The position numbers were made by a program, and so were the translations under genes. Shown piece after piece: positions 1-7,859 of a DNA stretch of 24,933 nucleotides. Below the pieces are notes generated by a model. It was not told where the DNA came from and ran no database searches. It saw nothing but the letters and a program-made list of their open reading frames with translations. Position 1 is the first letter of the stretch. Each line of letters begins with the position of its first letter. This stretch comes from a virus: IMG/VR virus record IMGVR_UViG_3300046499_000519, positions 1 to 24,933 of that record, one strand, 5' to 3'.

Positions 1-920
1 ACCTGCAGGCCCTCGTCCGCAGGGACGGCCAGCACCTGGTCAGGCTGGCCGAGCAGCGCGACCAGATCACGGTCAGGCTGAAAGCGGCGAACAAGAAGCT
101 CGCCGACCTGCAGAAAGACTGGAAGAAAACCCGCGACGACGTCGCCTCGTCCGTGCTGCAGAACGTCTCCGTCGTCACGGCGCTGCCGGAGGGCTCGGTG
201 GCGCTCACCAGCCAGGACGTGGTCGCGAACATGCGGGCGCAGGTCGCCAAGGCCAAGAAGTTCGCGGCCGACCTGATCGCGCTGCGCAAGAAGGGCCTGC
301 GGGCCGACCTGGTGCAGCAGATCGCCGAGTCGGGCGTCGACCAGGGCGGCGACACGGCCGCCGCGCTCGCGTCCGGCACCAAGGCCCAGGTCGCCGAGAT
401 CAACAGTCTGCAGGGGCAGGCCAAGACCGCCGCGGGCAAGGTCGGCTCGGCGACGGCGGACGCCATGTACAAGGCCGGCATCCAGTCGGCCCAGGGCCTG
501 GTGCGGGGGCTCAAGTCGCAGCAGAAGGCCATCGCGAAGCAGATGGAGCACATCGCCAAGTCGATGGCGGCCGCCATCCGCAAGGCCTTGAAAATCCACT
601 CCCCGTCGCAGGTGTTCCACGAGATCGGCGACTACATCACCCGGGGCCTGGCAAACGGCATCCAGGCCGGGACCCGGACCGCCGAGGCCGCTGCCGTCGC
701 GATGGCCGGGGCGGTCTCGGCCGCCGGGATGCCCGCCATCCCACGCGCCGCCAGGCCAGGCCTGGGCCACTTCGCCGCAGCGGCTGCCGGCGGCGCCTAC
801 GTGGACGTGCCCATCGTCATCAAGCTCGACGGCGATGTCCTGTTCCGCACCACGCAGCGCCGCGCCCTGCAGCACGAGCGCCGCAACACCTCCAACGGCC
901 TCTCGGCCAAAACCCGCTGA
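1..920 (+). CDS. Tail tape measure protein, C-terminal part (5' end outside window)
   Basis: The frame is open from base 3 to the TGA at 918-920, giving about 305 residues with no credible internal start, so this is the 3' end of a longer gene. It is rich in Ala, Lys and Gln, with long helices. The stretch LKIHSPSQVFHEIGDYITRG, coded near 590-650, matches the block seen near the C-terminus of many siphovirus tape measure proteins. An Ala-rich segment and a basic tail follow (VPIVIKLDGDV, then Arg-rich). Tape measure proteins set tail length and act in DNA ejection. Position directly upstream of a large tail protein fits. The family call is confident; the size of the missing part cannot be judged. 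Confidence 0.88.
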   Translation, partial: LQALVRRDGQHLVRLAEQRDQITVRLKAANKKLADLQKDWKKTRDDVASSVLQNVSVVTALPEGSVALTSQDVVANMRAQVAKAKKFAADLIALRKKGLRADLVQQIAESGVDQGGDTAAALASGTKAQVAEINSLQGQAKTAAGKVGSATADAMYKAGIQSAQGLVRGLKSQQKAIAKQMEHIAKSMAAAIRKALKIHSPSQVFHEIGDYITRGLANGIQAGTRTAEAAAVAMAGAVSAAGMPAIPRAARPGLGHFAAAAAGGAYVDVPIVIKLDGDVLFRTTQRRALQHERRNTSNGLSAKTR

Positions 921-942
921 CCGCCGACCAAGGGGGCCCTCG

Positions 943-3876
943 TTGACTGTTCCCACCGGATTCCCTCTCGACGACGGCCCCCTGATCGGCACCTGGCCGC
1001 GCCTGCTGTTCCAGATCGCGTGGAACGCGGGCGGCAACAGCACGGCGCCGAACCACTGGTACACCGTGTCCAAGCGGCTCCGTGGCCCCTGGAAGGCAAC
1101 GCTGGCCGGGCGGCAGTACGAGCTGGACACCGTCACCAGCGGGGGCGCCTCGTTCGTCCTGGACAACCTCGACGGCGCGTTCGACCCCGACAACGCGAGC
1201 AGCTTCTTCTACCCCTACGTGCTGCCCTACCGGCGGGCCCGGATCGCCGCGCAGACCGGCCCGTCACGCAACCTGCTGTACTTCTGGGTCGGCGACGGAT
1301 CGCAGCTGACGTCGATGGCCGCGTCGACCGGCACGCCCGGCCTGGCGACCGGCCTGCCCGCGTCGGTGTCCGGGCTGACCACGGCCCAGACCTGGGCCCT
1401 GCCCAACGGCACAGCCAGCAACGCCGCGTTCGGGCTGATCGGGGCGACGCAGGACTGGACGGCCCTCGACTGCGAGGGCACCACGGTCACCCCCGGGGCC
1501 GCGTACTCGGCCGGAGTCGACCTCCAGCTCGCCGCAGGCGGCATGACGTCCCTGTCCATGCGTCTGCGCCTGCAGTTCTTCTCCCTGACGGGCACGTCGA
1601 TCAGCACGTCCGTGTCGTCGACCGTGGGCATCACCACGTCCTCGGTCCGGCTCACGGCCTCCGGGACCGCGCCCTCGAACGCCGCGTTCGCCGTGCTCAG
1701 CGTCGTCACCCAGGCCGCGACCACCTCGGCCACCACCGTGCGGGCCACCGCCTGGCAGCTGGAGCAGGCGGCCGCGCCGACCGGCTGGGTGTCGGCCGGC
1801 GGCTGGTTCCAGATCTGGCAGGGGTTCGTCGAGCGGTGGCCGCAGTCCTACGACAAGAACGGCAAATACGGGCTGGCTGATGTCGTCTGCGTCGACTCCC
1901 TCGCCCCTCTGTCCCAGCTCACCTACTCCGACGTCATGCCGGGCTGGCTGTCCCAGACCCAGTCGGCCAGCCTGCAGTGCGCCTACGATCTCGCCGCCCT
2001 CGGCACCAGCCCGGACGTCCCGGGCGGCCGCGCGTTCCTGCCCTACGCCGGCAGCCAGGTGGGCAGCGGGGGCCTGGACGTCGTCGGCGCGAACATCGTC
2101 ACCGGTACGTCCATCACCTCGACGACCGACCTGGGCACCCTGTGGGGGGTCCCGGGCCCGGTGACGACCCTGGCCAACAACCAGGCCGCGAGCCTCGGCA
2201 ACGCGGCCGGCGCGACCTACCTGCAGCCCTGGGACGGCGTCGACCACCTCATGCTCCCCAACGGCGGATGGACGCGCCTCATCTGCTTCCGCACCACCAA
2301 CGTGCCCGGCACCGGGGGCCGGTTCTCCGTCGCCACCGTGTGGAGCGCAACCGGCGGCGGCTACATCACCGGCAGCGGCAACCAGTCCTGCGCGAACGTC
2401 GAACTCGTGGGCAACGGCATCACGTTCAAGCTGCAGAACGCGGCCAACACCGCGGGCACCTGGACCATCATCACGGAGGTCCCCGTCACGGACGGGGACT
2501 GGCACTGCGCCGTCATGTCCCTGTCCTCCGACGGCAAGACGTGCAACTTCACCATCGACGGCCACCCGGCGACGATCACCTCCGGCACCAGCATGGCCTC
2601 GTCGACCTACACGATGGACGTGATCGGCGGCACGGTCACCAGCAACGGCGAGAACACCGCCAGCTTCAACGGGGACATCGCCTACTTCGCGCAGTGGAAC
2701 GCCGACATCGGCCTCAGTGCAGCCAGCGACCTGTCCCGCGGTTTCGCACGCGGCTGGTCGGGCGACAGCATCACCGACCGCATCACCCGCCTGCTCAACC
2801 TGGCCCACTTCCATCCCGGCTCCGGCGTCTCCTTCGCGTCGACCGGCACGCAGGGCACCACCGGCGCGATCTCCCTGAACGGCCGCTCCGCCCTGGACGC
2901 CATCCAAAGCGCGGCGGACACCGAGAACGGGCAGTTCGCCGTCAACGGCTTCGGGACGCCGCGACTGTTCGGGCACCTGTGGCGGTGGATCCAGAACACA
3001 CCCGTCGCCGTCTTCGGCGAGAACGCGGCGGGCGGCGAGATCCCGGTCCGGGACGACATCAAATTCGAGCAGGACCCGGCCCACCTCTACAACGACGTCC
3101 AGATCACCGTCGAGGGAGCTGCCGACGCCACCGACCAGACCCGGCTACAGGAGTCGTCCGACAGCACCTCGCAGACCGCCTACTTCCCGCAGACCCTGAC
3201 CCGCACCATCAACCCGGTGGCCGCGCAGACCGGCAAGGACATGGCCGACTACCTGCTCAGCCTCTACAAGGACCCGCACACCCGCCTGCAGGGACTCACC
3301 GTCGACCTCGCCCACAGCGTGGCCCTGCAGCGCGCCACGCTGGGCCTGCGCTTCGCCGACCTGGTACGCGTCGTGAAACGGCCCGCCCTCGCCCCGGCCA
3401 AAACGATGGACGGCTTCATCGAGCAGATCGAATGGTCGGGCGACGACACCGGCGCCGTCCTGCAACTGCGCCTGCAGATCTCCCCCGCCTCCCAGTACCG
3501 GTACTGGATCATCTCCGCCGCCTGGGCCGCGCTGACGACGTCGCCGTCCGCCGGCGTCAGCACCATCACCGTCGGACCGATCTCCGGCAACAACGCGATT
3601 GCCGCGCAGGCGGTCATCCCCGCCGGATTCACCATGACCCTCGGCTACGGCACCGCCAACACGGAGACCGTCACCGTGCAGTCCGTGCAGACCGTCAGCC
3701 CCGGCTACAGCACCGTGCAGCTCACCCTCACCGCGCCCACCACCAAGAGCCACACCGCGGGCGACGTGATCTGTTCGCCGCTGCCCGGCGTGACCCTGCC
3801 GCCCGGCGGCACCTATCCCACCTGCTTCGACACCCCGGCGATGTTCGGCGGGACCAGCCCCTTGTTCGGATTCTGA
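943..3876 (+). CDS. Large tail protein (hub/receptor-type) with a LamG-like insertion
   Basis: I chose the TTG at 943 because AGGGGG at 931-936 lies six bases upstream and no ATG or GTG fits better; this gives 977 residues. The N-terminus carries the pattern RQYELDTVTSGGASFVLDN followed by DGAFDPDN (about residues 58-90), typical of actinophage minor tail proteins placed after the tape measure. About residues 425-590 form a beta-rich segment (GGWTRLICFRTT, DGDWHCAVMSLSSDGKTCNF, FNGDIAYFAQWN) that resembles a LamG/concanavalin-like carbohydrate-binding fold. About 610-860 resembles the conserved tail-hub part, and the C-terminus is Thr/Ser/Gly-rich. The likely role is tail-tip structure and receptor contact. 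The tail assignment is firm; the carbohydrate-binding role is inference. Confidence 0.8.
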   Translation: MTVPTGFPLDDGPLIGTWPRLLFQIAWNAGGNSTAPNHWYTVSKRLRGPWKATLAGRQYELDTVTSGGASFVLDNLDGAFDPDNASSFFYPYVLPYRRARIAAQTGPSRNLLYFWVGDGSQLTSMAASTGTPGLATGLPASVSGLTTAQTWALPNGTASNAAFGLIGATQDWTALDCEGTTVTPGAAYSAGVDLQLAAGGMTSLSMRLRLQFFSLTGTSISTSVSSTVGITTSSVRLTASGTAPSNAAFAVLSVVTQAATTSATTVRATAWQLEQAAAPTGWVSAGGWFQIWQGFVERWPQSYDKNGKYGLADVVCVDSLAPLSQLTYSDVMPGWLSQTQSASLQCAYDLAALGTSPDVPGGRAFLPYAGSQVGSGGLDVVGANIVTGTSITSTTDLGTLWGVPGPVTTLANNQAASLGNAAGATYLQPWDGVDHLMLPNGGWTRLICFRTTNVPGTGGRFSVATVWSATGGGYITGSGNQSCANVELVGNGITFKLQNAANTAGTWTIITEVPVTDGDWHCAVMSLSSDGKTCNFTIDGHPATITSGTSMASSTYTMDVIGGTVTSNGENTASFNGDIAYFAQWNADIGLSAASDLSRGFARGWSGDSITDRITRLLNLAHFHPGSGVSFASTGTQGTTGAISLNGRSALDAIQSAADTENGQFAVNGFGTPRLFGHLWRWIQNTPVAVFGENAAGGEIPVRDDIKFEQDPAHLYNDVQITVEGAADATDQTRLQESSDSTSQTAYFPQTLTRTINPVAAQTGKDMADYLLSLYKDPHTRLQGLTVDLAHSVALQRATLGLRFADLVRVVKRPALAPAKTMDGFIEQIEWSGDDTGAVLQLRLQISPASQYRYWIISAAWAALTTSPSAGVSTITVGPISGNNAIAAQAVIPAGFTMTLGYGTANTETVTVQSVQTVSPGYSTVQLTLTAPTTKSHTAGDVICSPLPGVTLPPGGTYPTCFDTPAMFGGTSPLFGF

Positions 3877-3887
3877 CCGGAGGCCCC

Positions 3888-4451
3888 GTGACCACTCGAC
3901 CCACCCTCACCCAGGCCACACCGGGATTCCCGGCCTCCGACGCCTGGTGGAAAGCGCAGGTCTACGACCCGCTCACCTACCTGTACGGGCAACTGCCCAT
4001 CGAGGTCTACAAGCAGAACGACTTTCTGATGACCTCGGTGACCACGGTCGCCTCCGACCCCGAGCTGCAGTGCACGCTCGCCGCGAACTCGGTGTACCGC
4101 GTCGAGTTCTTCCTCCACTACGCCGCCATCGACGCCGCGCGGATCAAAACCCAGTGGCTGGTGCCTTCCGGCGCGACCGGGTTCCGGTCGGCCCTGGGCC
4201 CCGACCAGGGCGTCATCCTCTCCAGCACCTCCTCCGGCGGCACCGGCCGCTGGGGTGTCCACGGCTTCACCACCGCCTGCACCTACGGCACCCGCGACTC
4301 GAACGCAAACCAGTGCGTGGCCATCGAGGAAGGCGTGGTGACCACCACGACCGGCGGCACCCTCGCCATCCAGGCCGCACAGGTCACGTCCTCGGCCACC
4401 TCCAGCAAGATCTCCAGCGGCTCGTACATGCGCGTCAAGCTGCTCTCGTAG
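3888..4451 (+). CDS. Minor tail / tip protein, beta-sandwich type
   Basis: GTG at 3888 is preceded by CCGGAGG at 3877-3883, 11 bases after the previous stop; the product is 187 residues. The first 55 residues look helical (DAWWKAQVYDPLTYLYGQLP). The remainder is Thr/Ser/Gly-rich with regular beta-strand patterning (SVYRVEFFLHYAAI, KTQWLVPSGATGF, GGTLAIQAAQVTSS), ending in SGSYMRVKLLS. This layout is common in small minor tail proteins of actinophages just downstream of the hub gene. I see no enzymatic motif. It is the last clear structural gene before the lysis region. Confidence 0.6.
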   Translation: MTTRPTLTQATPGFPASDAWWKAQVYDPLTYLYGQLPIEVYKQNDFLMTSVTTVASDPELQCTLAANSVYRVEFFLHYAAIDAARIKTQWLVPSGATGFRSALGPDQGVILSSTSSGGTGRWGVHGFTTACTYGTRDSNANQCVAIEEGVVTTTTGGTLAIQAAQVTSSATSSKISSGSYMRVKLLS

Positions 4452-4462
4452 GAGTTCCGTTC

Positions 4463-5359
4463 ATGACCTTTCGTCTCGGCAAGCTGCCCGCGCAGCCCGC
4501 CCGCCCACACCTGACGCTCTCCCCCGTCCTGCGCGAGCGACGCCCCGCCCCGCCTGCCTCCTCCGACTGGCAGGCCGACACCATCCAGTGGCCGATGTAC
4601 GGAAACGCGGCGATCGGCGACTGCACGTGCGCCGGCGTCGGCCACCTCGTCAACCAGCTCACCTTCTACGGCTCCGGCATCGAGGTGCAGCCGACGGAGA
4701 CGTCCGTGATCGGCATGTACTCGGCGATCACCGGCTACACCCCCTCGAACCCGGACTCGGACACCGGCGCCTACTGCCAGGACGTCCTCGCGTACTGGCG
4801 TAAGACCGGACTCGAAGGCCACAAGATCGTGGCCTATGCGGCGCTCGACGTGTCCAACCTGACCGAGGTCAAGCAGGCCATCAGCCTGTTCGGCAGCGTG
4901 TACGTCGGCCTGAACTTCCCCGACTCCGCGATGGACCAGTTCAACGCGGGCCGGCCCTGGGACGTCGTCAAGGGCGCCCGGGTCGAGGGCGGGCACTGCG
5001 TCATGGTCGGCGCCTACGGCAACGGCAAGCTGGGCCTGGTCACCTGGGGCGCCGAGACCGAGATGACCGAGGCGTTCTGGAAGCGCTACGTCGACGAGGC
5101 GTGGGTCGTCCTCGACGCCGACGGGCTCCGAGGCGCCGGCGTCTACTTCACCGGGGCCCCGTCCTGGTACGCGCTCGGCGAGCAGTACGCCGCGCTGACC
5201 GGCGAGAAGAACCCCATCCCCAAGCCCGGCCCGGTGCCGTCCCCTCCTTCGCCGCCCGCTCCTTCTCCGGCTCCTGGCCTTGATCCGCGCCTGGTTGCGG
5301 CGTGGCAGTCGATGAACGAGTGGGCGCGCGACAACCACGTCACCGCGAAGGGAGCCTGA
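4463..5359 (+). CDS. Papain-like cysteine peptidase-type protein at the tail/lysis junction
   Basis: ATG at 4463 has GGAG at 4451-4454 overlapping the previous stop; 298 residues. The motif GNAAIGDCTCAGVGHLVNQ places a candidate nucleophile Cys54 (or Cys56) at the start of a helix. GGHCVMVGAYG supplies a candidate His178, and VTWGAE (194-198) sits where papain-like enzymes carry the Asn/Ser-Trp-Gly strand, here with Thr in place of Asn. After about residue 245 there is a Pro-rich linker (residues 253-273) and a short helical tail. There is no signal peptide. It could cleave peptidoglycan peptides or a phage protein, or be an inactive structural version. The neighbours downstream are the endolysin and holin. 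Confidence 0.55.
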   Translation: MTFRLGKLPAQPARPHLTLSPVLRERRPAPPASSDWQADTIQWPMYGNAAIGDCTCAGVGHLVNQLTFYGSGIEVQPTETSVIGMYSAITGYTPSNPDSDTGAYCQDVLAYWRKTGLEGHKIVAYAALDVSNLTEVKQAISLFGSVYVGLNFPDSAMDQFNAGRPWDVVKGARVEGGHCVMVGAYGNGKLGLVTWGAETEMTEAFWKRYVDEAWVVLDADGLRGAGVYFTGAPSWYALGEQYAALTGEKNPIPKPGPVPSPPSPPAPSPAPGLDPRLVAAWQSMNEWARDNHVTAKGA

Positions 5360-5361
5360 CC

Positions 5362-6168
5362 ATGGCACTGATGCCCGGGGCCGCCTACATAGGCCCGACC
5401 GTGAACAAGCGCACCGACGGCATGGTCGAGGTCCGCGGCCTCGTCCTCCACATCCAGCAGGGCACCGAGGCCGGGTCGGAGGCCTGGTTCAAGAACCCGG
5501 CGTCCCAGGCGTCCAGTCACTTCCTCAGCCCGAAGACCAGCGGCCTGCGGCAGCTCGTCGACACCAAGGATCGCGCCTGGGCCGAGGCCGATGGGAACGC
5601 GCACTGGGTTTCCCTGGAGAACGAGGGCTACGCGGGCGACGCCCTGACCGCCAGCCAGGTGGAGAACGCCGCGCAGCTGCTCGCGTGGCTGCACACCGAG
5701 TACGCGGTGCCGCTGGAGTCGACCGACGACCCGAACGGCCACGGTCTCGGCTGGCACGGCATGGGCGGCGCCGCCTGGGGCGGGCACACCGGCTGCCCTG
5801 GCGACCCGGTCAAGGCGCAGCGTCCCGCGATCATCGCGCGGGCCCGGCAGATCCTCGGCCTTACCGTGCATCCGGCCGTGTCCCTCGCGCACGTGGTATC
5901 CGCGGCCCGGCATGACCCGGCGGCCGCGCAGGGCCACGCCACGCACAAGGCCGAGGTCCTGCTCGTCGAGCGCGCGCTGCACGCCGAGGGGCTCCTCGCC
6001 GCCCAGTACGTGGACGGCAGTTTCGGCACCAAGACCGTCGCGGCGTATGCCCGCTGGCAGCGCGGAGCCGCCGGCGGCAGCTACGTCGGCACCGCAGCCG
6101 ACGGCATCCCCGGCGCCAACTCGCTGAAGCGGCTCGCCGCCCGGCATGGCTTCACCGTCACCGACTGA
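5362..6168 (+). CDS. Endolysin: N-acetylmuramoyl-L-alanine amidase with C-terminal wall-binding-like domain
   Basis: ATG at 5362 follows GGGAG at 5350-5354, with two bases between the previous stop and this start; 268 residues. The N-terminal about 165 residues fit the Amidase_2/PGRP fold. GLVLHIQQGT carries the first Zn ligand His30, SLENEGY carries the acidic Glu86/88 region, and GWHGMGGAAWGGHTGCPGD carries His132/His142 and Cys145, of which one His plus Cys145 complete the site. Residues about 198-268 (KAEVLLVERALHAEG, YVDGSFGTKTVAAYARWQ, ADGIPGANSLKRLAARHGF) resemble a PG_binding_1 repeat. The enzyme would cut the amide bond between MurNAc and L-alanine. No signal peptide is visible, so export should depend on the holin that follows. 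Confidence 0.85.
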   Translation: MALMPGAAYIGPTVNKRTDGMVEVRGLVLHIQQGTEAGSEAWFKNPASQASSHFLSPKTSGLRQLVDTKDRAWAEADGNAHWVSLENEGYAGDALTASQVENAAQLLAWLHTEYAVPLESTDDPNGHGLGWHGMGGAAWGGHTGCPGDPVKAQRPAIIARARQILGLTVHPAVSLAHVVSAARHDPAAAQGHATHKAEVLLVERALHAEGLLAAQYVDGSFGTKTVAAYARWQRGAAGGSYVGTAADGIPGANSLKRLAARHGFTVTD

Positions 6169-6189
6169 CCTCCCGAGAGGACCCACCCC

Positions 6190-6444
6190 ATGAGCAACGG
6201 CATTCCCGGCCTTCTGATCTCCGCGAAGACCTACGCCATCGACCTCGCCGAACGCGTCATCTGGACGTTCCTCGGCGCGGCCGTCGCCGTCGCCCTCGCG
6301 GGCGGCCCGGCCGACATGCTGCACGTCTCCTTCTGGCAGGGAGCGGCAACGGCCGGCATCGCTGCGGCTGTCTCCCTGGTGAAGGGTCTGTTCGTTCGCG
6401 GCCTCGGCCAGCGCAACAGCGCCAGCTCGGCGCCCAGCGTCTGA
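6190..6444 (+). CDS. Holin, r1t type
   Basis: ATG at 6190 is preceded by a GAGAGG ribosome site at 6174-6179; 84 residues. The opening pattern TYAIDLAERVIWTFLGAAVA, then an Ala/Gly-rich segment and a second hydrophobic stretch (AATAGIAAAVSLVKGLF), matches the r1t-type holins of actinophages: two membrane segments and a short polar Ser-rich tail. It would form the membrane lesion that releases the amidase. Its stop overlaps the next start (TGATG), so the two are translationally coupled. Confidence 0.8.
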   Translation: MSNGIPGLLISAKTYAIDLAERVIWTFLGAAVAVALAGGPADMLHVSFWQGAATAGIAAAVSLVKGLFVRGLGQRNSASSAPSV

Positions 6445-6710
6445 TGGGCGCCCCGGTCCCGGACCCGGGCGTCTACATCAGTCCGGCGCAGATGTACCAG
6501 GAGCTGAGATCCCTGTCCGATGGCCTGACCCGGGTAGAGACGAAGCTCGACAGCATCGGGCAGGGCCTTCACGACCTCGACAAGGATGTCTCCGACCACG
6601 AGACCCGCATCCGCACGCTGGAAAAGGGGCGATGGCCACTGCCCACACTCGGCATCCTGACTGGCCTCGCCGGCGCCGCCACCGGCGCAGCTGCCCTCTT
6701 CCACAGATGA
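6444..6710 (+). CDS. Second lysis protein: coiled coil plus C-terminal membrane segment (XhlA-like layout)
   Basis: ATG at 6444 overlaps the holin stop; 88 residues. Residues about 13-60 show heptad spacing (QMYQELRSLSDGLTRVETKL, then LHDLDKDVSDHETRIRTLEK) and should form a coiled coil. Residues about 67-86 (LPTLGILTGLAGAATGAAAL) form one membrane segment. The layout is that of XhlA-type holin partners, known from PBSX-like lysis cassettes. I infer an accessory holin or spanin-like membrane role from layout and position only. A strong terminator follows four bases after the stop. Confidence 0.6.
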   Translation: MGAPVPDPGVYISPAQMYQELRSLSDGLTRVETKLDSIGQGLHDLDKDVSDHETRIRTLEKGRWPLPTLGILTGLAGAATGAAALFHR

Positions 6711-6713
6711 CCA

Positions 6714-6745
6714 CGGCCCCGCTCTCCTCCGGGAGGGCGGGGCCG
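6714..6745 (+). terminator. Terminator at the end of the tail/lysis operon
   Basis: Arms 6714-6727 and 6732-6745 form a 14-bp stem (outer CGGCCCCGC/GCGGGGCCG, one G-T pair inside) closed by a TCCG tetraloop, the UNCG class that is unusually stable. CTTTCGTG follows. It lies directly after the last lysis gene and ends the late rightward operon. Confidence 0.8.
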
Positions 6746-6782
6746 CTTTCGTGCGTCCAGGGGTACGGACTAGCTCGCACCC

Positions 6783-7073
6783 TTACGGCTTCGGCAGCTC
6801 GGTCACGAACGTGCCGATGCCCGGCTGCATCTGCGCAAGGCCCGCTTCTCGCAGCTCGGTCAGCACCCGGCGCGCCGTCATCTGCGCGATCCCGAACTCG
6901 CCGTGGAGTGCCAGCACGCCCGGCAGTTGCTCGCCCGGCGCATACGTGCCGTCTGCGATCCGCGCCTCGATGATCTCGTACACCTGCTGCCATCGCGGGA
7001 TGTCCGGCTTCCAGTCCATGATCTCGACGCTAGGCAGGACAGGCCTACCCGGCGAGACGAGATTGCCTGACAC
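6783..7073 (-). CDS. Small GntR-family winged-helix regulator without effector domain
   Basis: Leftward gene, GTG at 7073 (96 residues) or ATG at 7019 (78 residues); neither has a strong ribosome site. The product is a bare GntR DNA-binding domain: PRWQQVYEIIEARIADGTY, PGEQLPGVLALHGEFGIAQM, TARRVLTELREAGLAQMQPG, then IGTFVTELP. There is no ligand-binding domain. Small GntR proteins (KorSA, TraR types) repress transfer and replication genes in Streptomyces plasmids and integrative elements, which matters because an FtsK/TraB-like gene lies at 21299. Tandem repeats sit at its start and suggest autoregulation. It lies between two terminators, so it is probably transcribed on its own and could act in the lysogen. 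Confidence 0.75.
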   Translation of the reverse strand: MSGNLVSPGRPVLPSVEIMDWKPDIPRWQQVYEIIEARIADGTYAPGEQLPGVLALHGEFGIAQMTARRVLTELREAGLAQMQPGIGTFVTELPKP

Positions 7074-7101
7074 GCCTAGCTACCCTAGCTACCTAGTACT
7101 A
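7029..7101. promoter_or_regulatory. Operator-like repeats at the GntR gene
   Basis: CTAGCTACC occurs twice in direct tandem at 7076-7084 and 7085-7093, followed by TAGTACTA. GCCTAGC at 7074-7080 has an inverted copy GCTAGGC at 7029-7035. Such AT-richer, repeated sequence stands out against the surrounding GC and overlaps the GTG start of the GntR gene. The likely role is an autoregulatory operator and promoter for the GntR gene and perhaps for the rightward small genes. The exact promoter boxes are not clear to me. Confidence 0.5.
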
Positions 7102-7173
7102 CGCTGCGGAGACACGTAGAACCCCGGCAGCCGCTGATACGGCCCCGGGGACGGCCGACTGGTTGGAGTCGAC

Positions 7174-7371
7174 ATGGGAAAGCCTACGCACGCTTCGGCA
7201 TCGCGCACAGAGCAGGCGCCCGTCCAGTGGTGTCACTGGCACAAGGGCCCATCCGAGACCGCCGTCCTGGTGGACGCGATCGAACGGAACTCCGCCCCGC
7301 CCATGCCGCTGTACGCGTGCGCACCGTGCCGTGAGCAGCGCGGCCTCGTCCCGCTGGCCGACCTGTCGTGA
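7174..7371 (+). CDS. Small Cys/His-containing protein, function unknown
   Basis: ATG at 7174 follows GGAG at 7164-7167; 65 residues. It contains WCHWHKG near residue 19 and YACAPCREQRG near residue 48, a spacing that could bind one zinc ion. Short zinc-finger-like proteins of this kind are common in Streptomyces phages, but I cannot assign a function. It opens a three-gene set with 4-base overlaps, between the GntR gene and attP. Confidence 0.6.
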   Translation: MGKPTHASASRTEQAPVQWCHWHKGPSETAVLVDAIERNSAPPMPLYACAPCREQRGLVPLADLS

Positions 7372-7550
7372 GCGCCGTCGAGACGACCCCCGAGTGCAGC
7401 CTCAGCGAGCACGCCATGTGCGACGGCCCGGCCGTCATCCGGCGCCGCGGTGCACCCGCGTGGGAGGCGCCACTGATGACGATCAAATGCGGGTGCCGCT
7501 GCCACGGAGGCCGCGCCACCCCACCCTCCGCTAGCAAGGGACGACGATGA
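7368..7550 (+). CDS. Small Cys-containing protein, function unknown
   Basis: GTG at 7368 overlaps the previous stop (GTGA), and its own stop overlaps the next ATG (ATGATGA at 7547); 60 residues. The tail KCGCRCHGGRA is Cys/His-rich, and an upstream CSLSEHAMCDGPA adds further possible metal ligands. Coupled overlaps on both sides support translation. No function is recognised. Confidence 0.5.
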   Translation: MSAVETTPECSLSEHAMCDGPAVIRRRGAPAWEAPLMTIKCGCRCHGGRATPPSASKGRR

Positions 7551-7714
7551 TCTGCGCGCGCTGTGAGATGCCGATTCTGCCGGGCGAGCGGCATGAGACG
7601 TGGGAGATCGAGCAGGCGTCAGGGCCGGGTGGGAGAGTTTCCCTTCATGCGGACCTGTGTGCACGGACGGTGCGGCAGTCGACGCAGGATGACCGTCCCT
7701 GGCAGCGGCGATAG
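7547..7714 (+). CDS. Very small zinc-ribbon-like protein
   Basis: ATG at 7547 overlaps the previous stop; TAG at 7712-7714; 55 residues. It starts MICARCEMPILPGERHETWE, a CxxC knuckle, with LHADLCART later offering His and Cys. The start pattern (M-x-C-x-x-C) is typical of tiny phage zinc-ribbon proteins. It ends 37 bases before a strong terminator, which supports its being the last gene of this set. Confidence 0.5.
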   Translation: MICARCEMPILPGERHETWEIEQASGPGGRVSLHADLCARTVRQSTQDDRPWQRR

Positions 7715-7751
7715 GTTCCCGGTCCCGGCGCGGCGGTGCCGGGCACGGGTG

Positions 7752-7783
7752 GGCCCCGGCCGGACGCCGATCCGGCCGGGGCC
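7752..7783 (+). terminator. Rho-independent terminator after the small-gene set
   Basis: Perfect 13-bp stem: 7752-7764 (GGCCCCGGCCGGA) pairs with 7771-7783 around the loop CGCCGA, followed by GTTTTGTG. It closes the 7174-7714 operon and guards the attachment region. Confidence 0.85.
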
Positions 7784-7807
7784 GTTTTGTGTCTTGATCG
7801 TCTGCAC

Positions 7808-7829
7808 TTCGTCCGAGCATTGGCCGAGC
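7808..7829 (+). repeat. Candidate integrase arm site, left copy
   Basis: This 22-base stretch matches 8092-8113 at 20 positions in the same orientation. Each copy contains two CCGAGC hexamers 11 bases apart (7813-7818 and 7824-7829). The copies flank the tRNA-derived core. This is the geometry expected of arm-type sites bound by the N-terminal domain of a tyrosine integrase; that role is inferred. Confidence 0.6.
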
Positions 7830-7859
7830 CCGCGATCACCAGCGGCCCGAAAAACGAGT

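Noticed and set aside
1264-3084. Long leftward open frame (606 codons) opposite the large tail protein
   Set aside because: It is a high-GC shadow: Gly/Arg/Val-rich low-complexity product, no ribosome site, and the opposite strand has clear tail motifs.
1977-3887. Upstream extension of the 3888 frame into the tail gene
   Set aside because: The Arg/His/Pro-rich extension is a shadow; the ribosome site and tail-like sequence begin at 3888.
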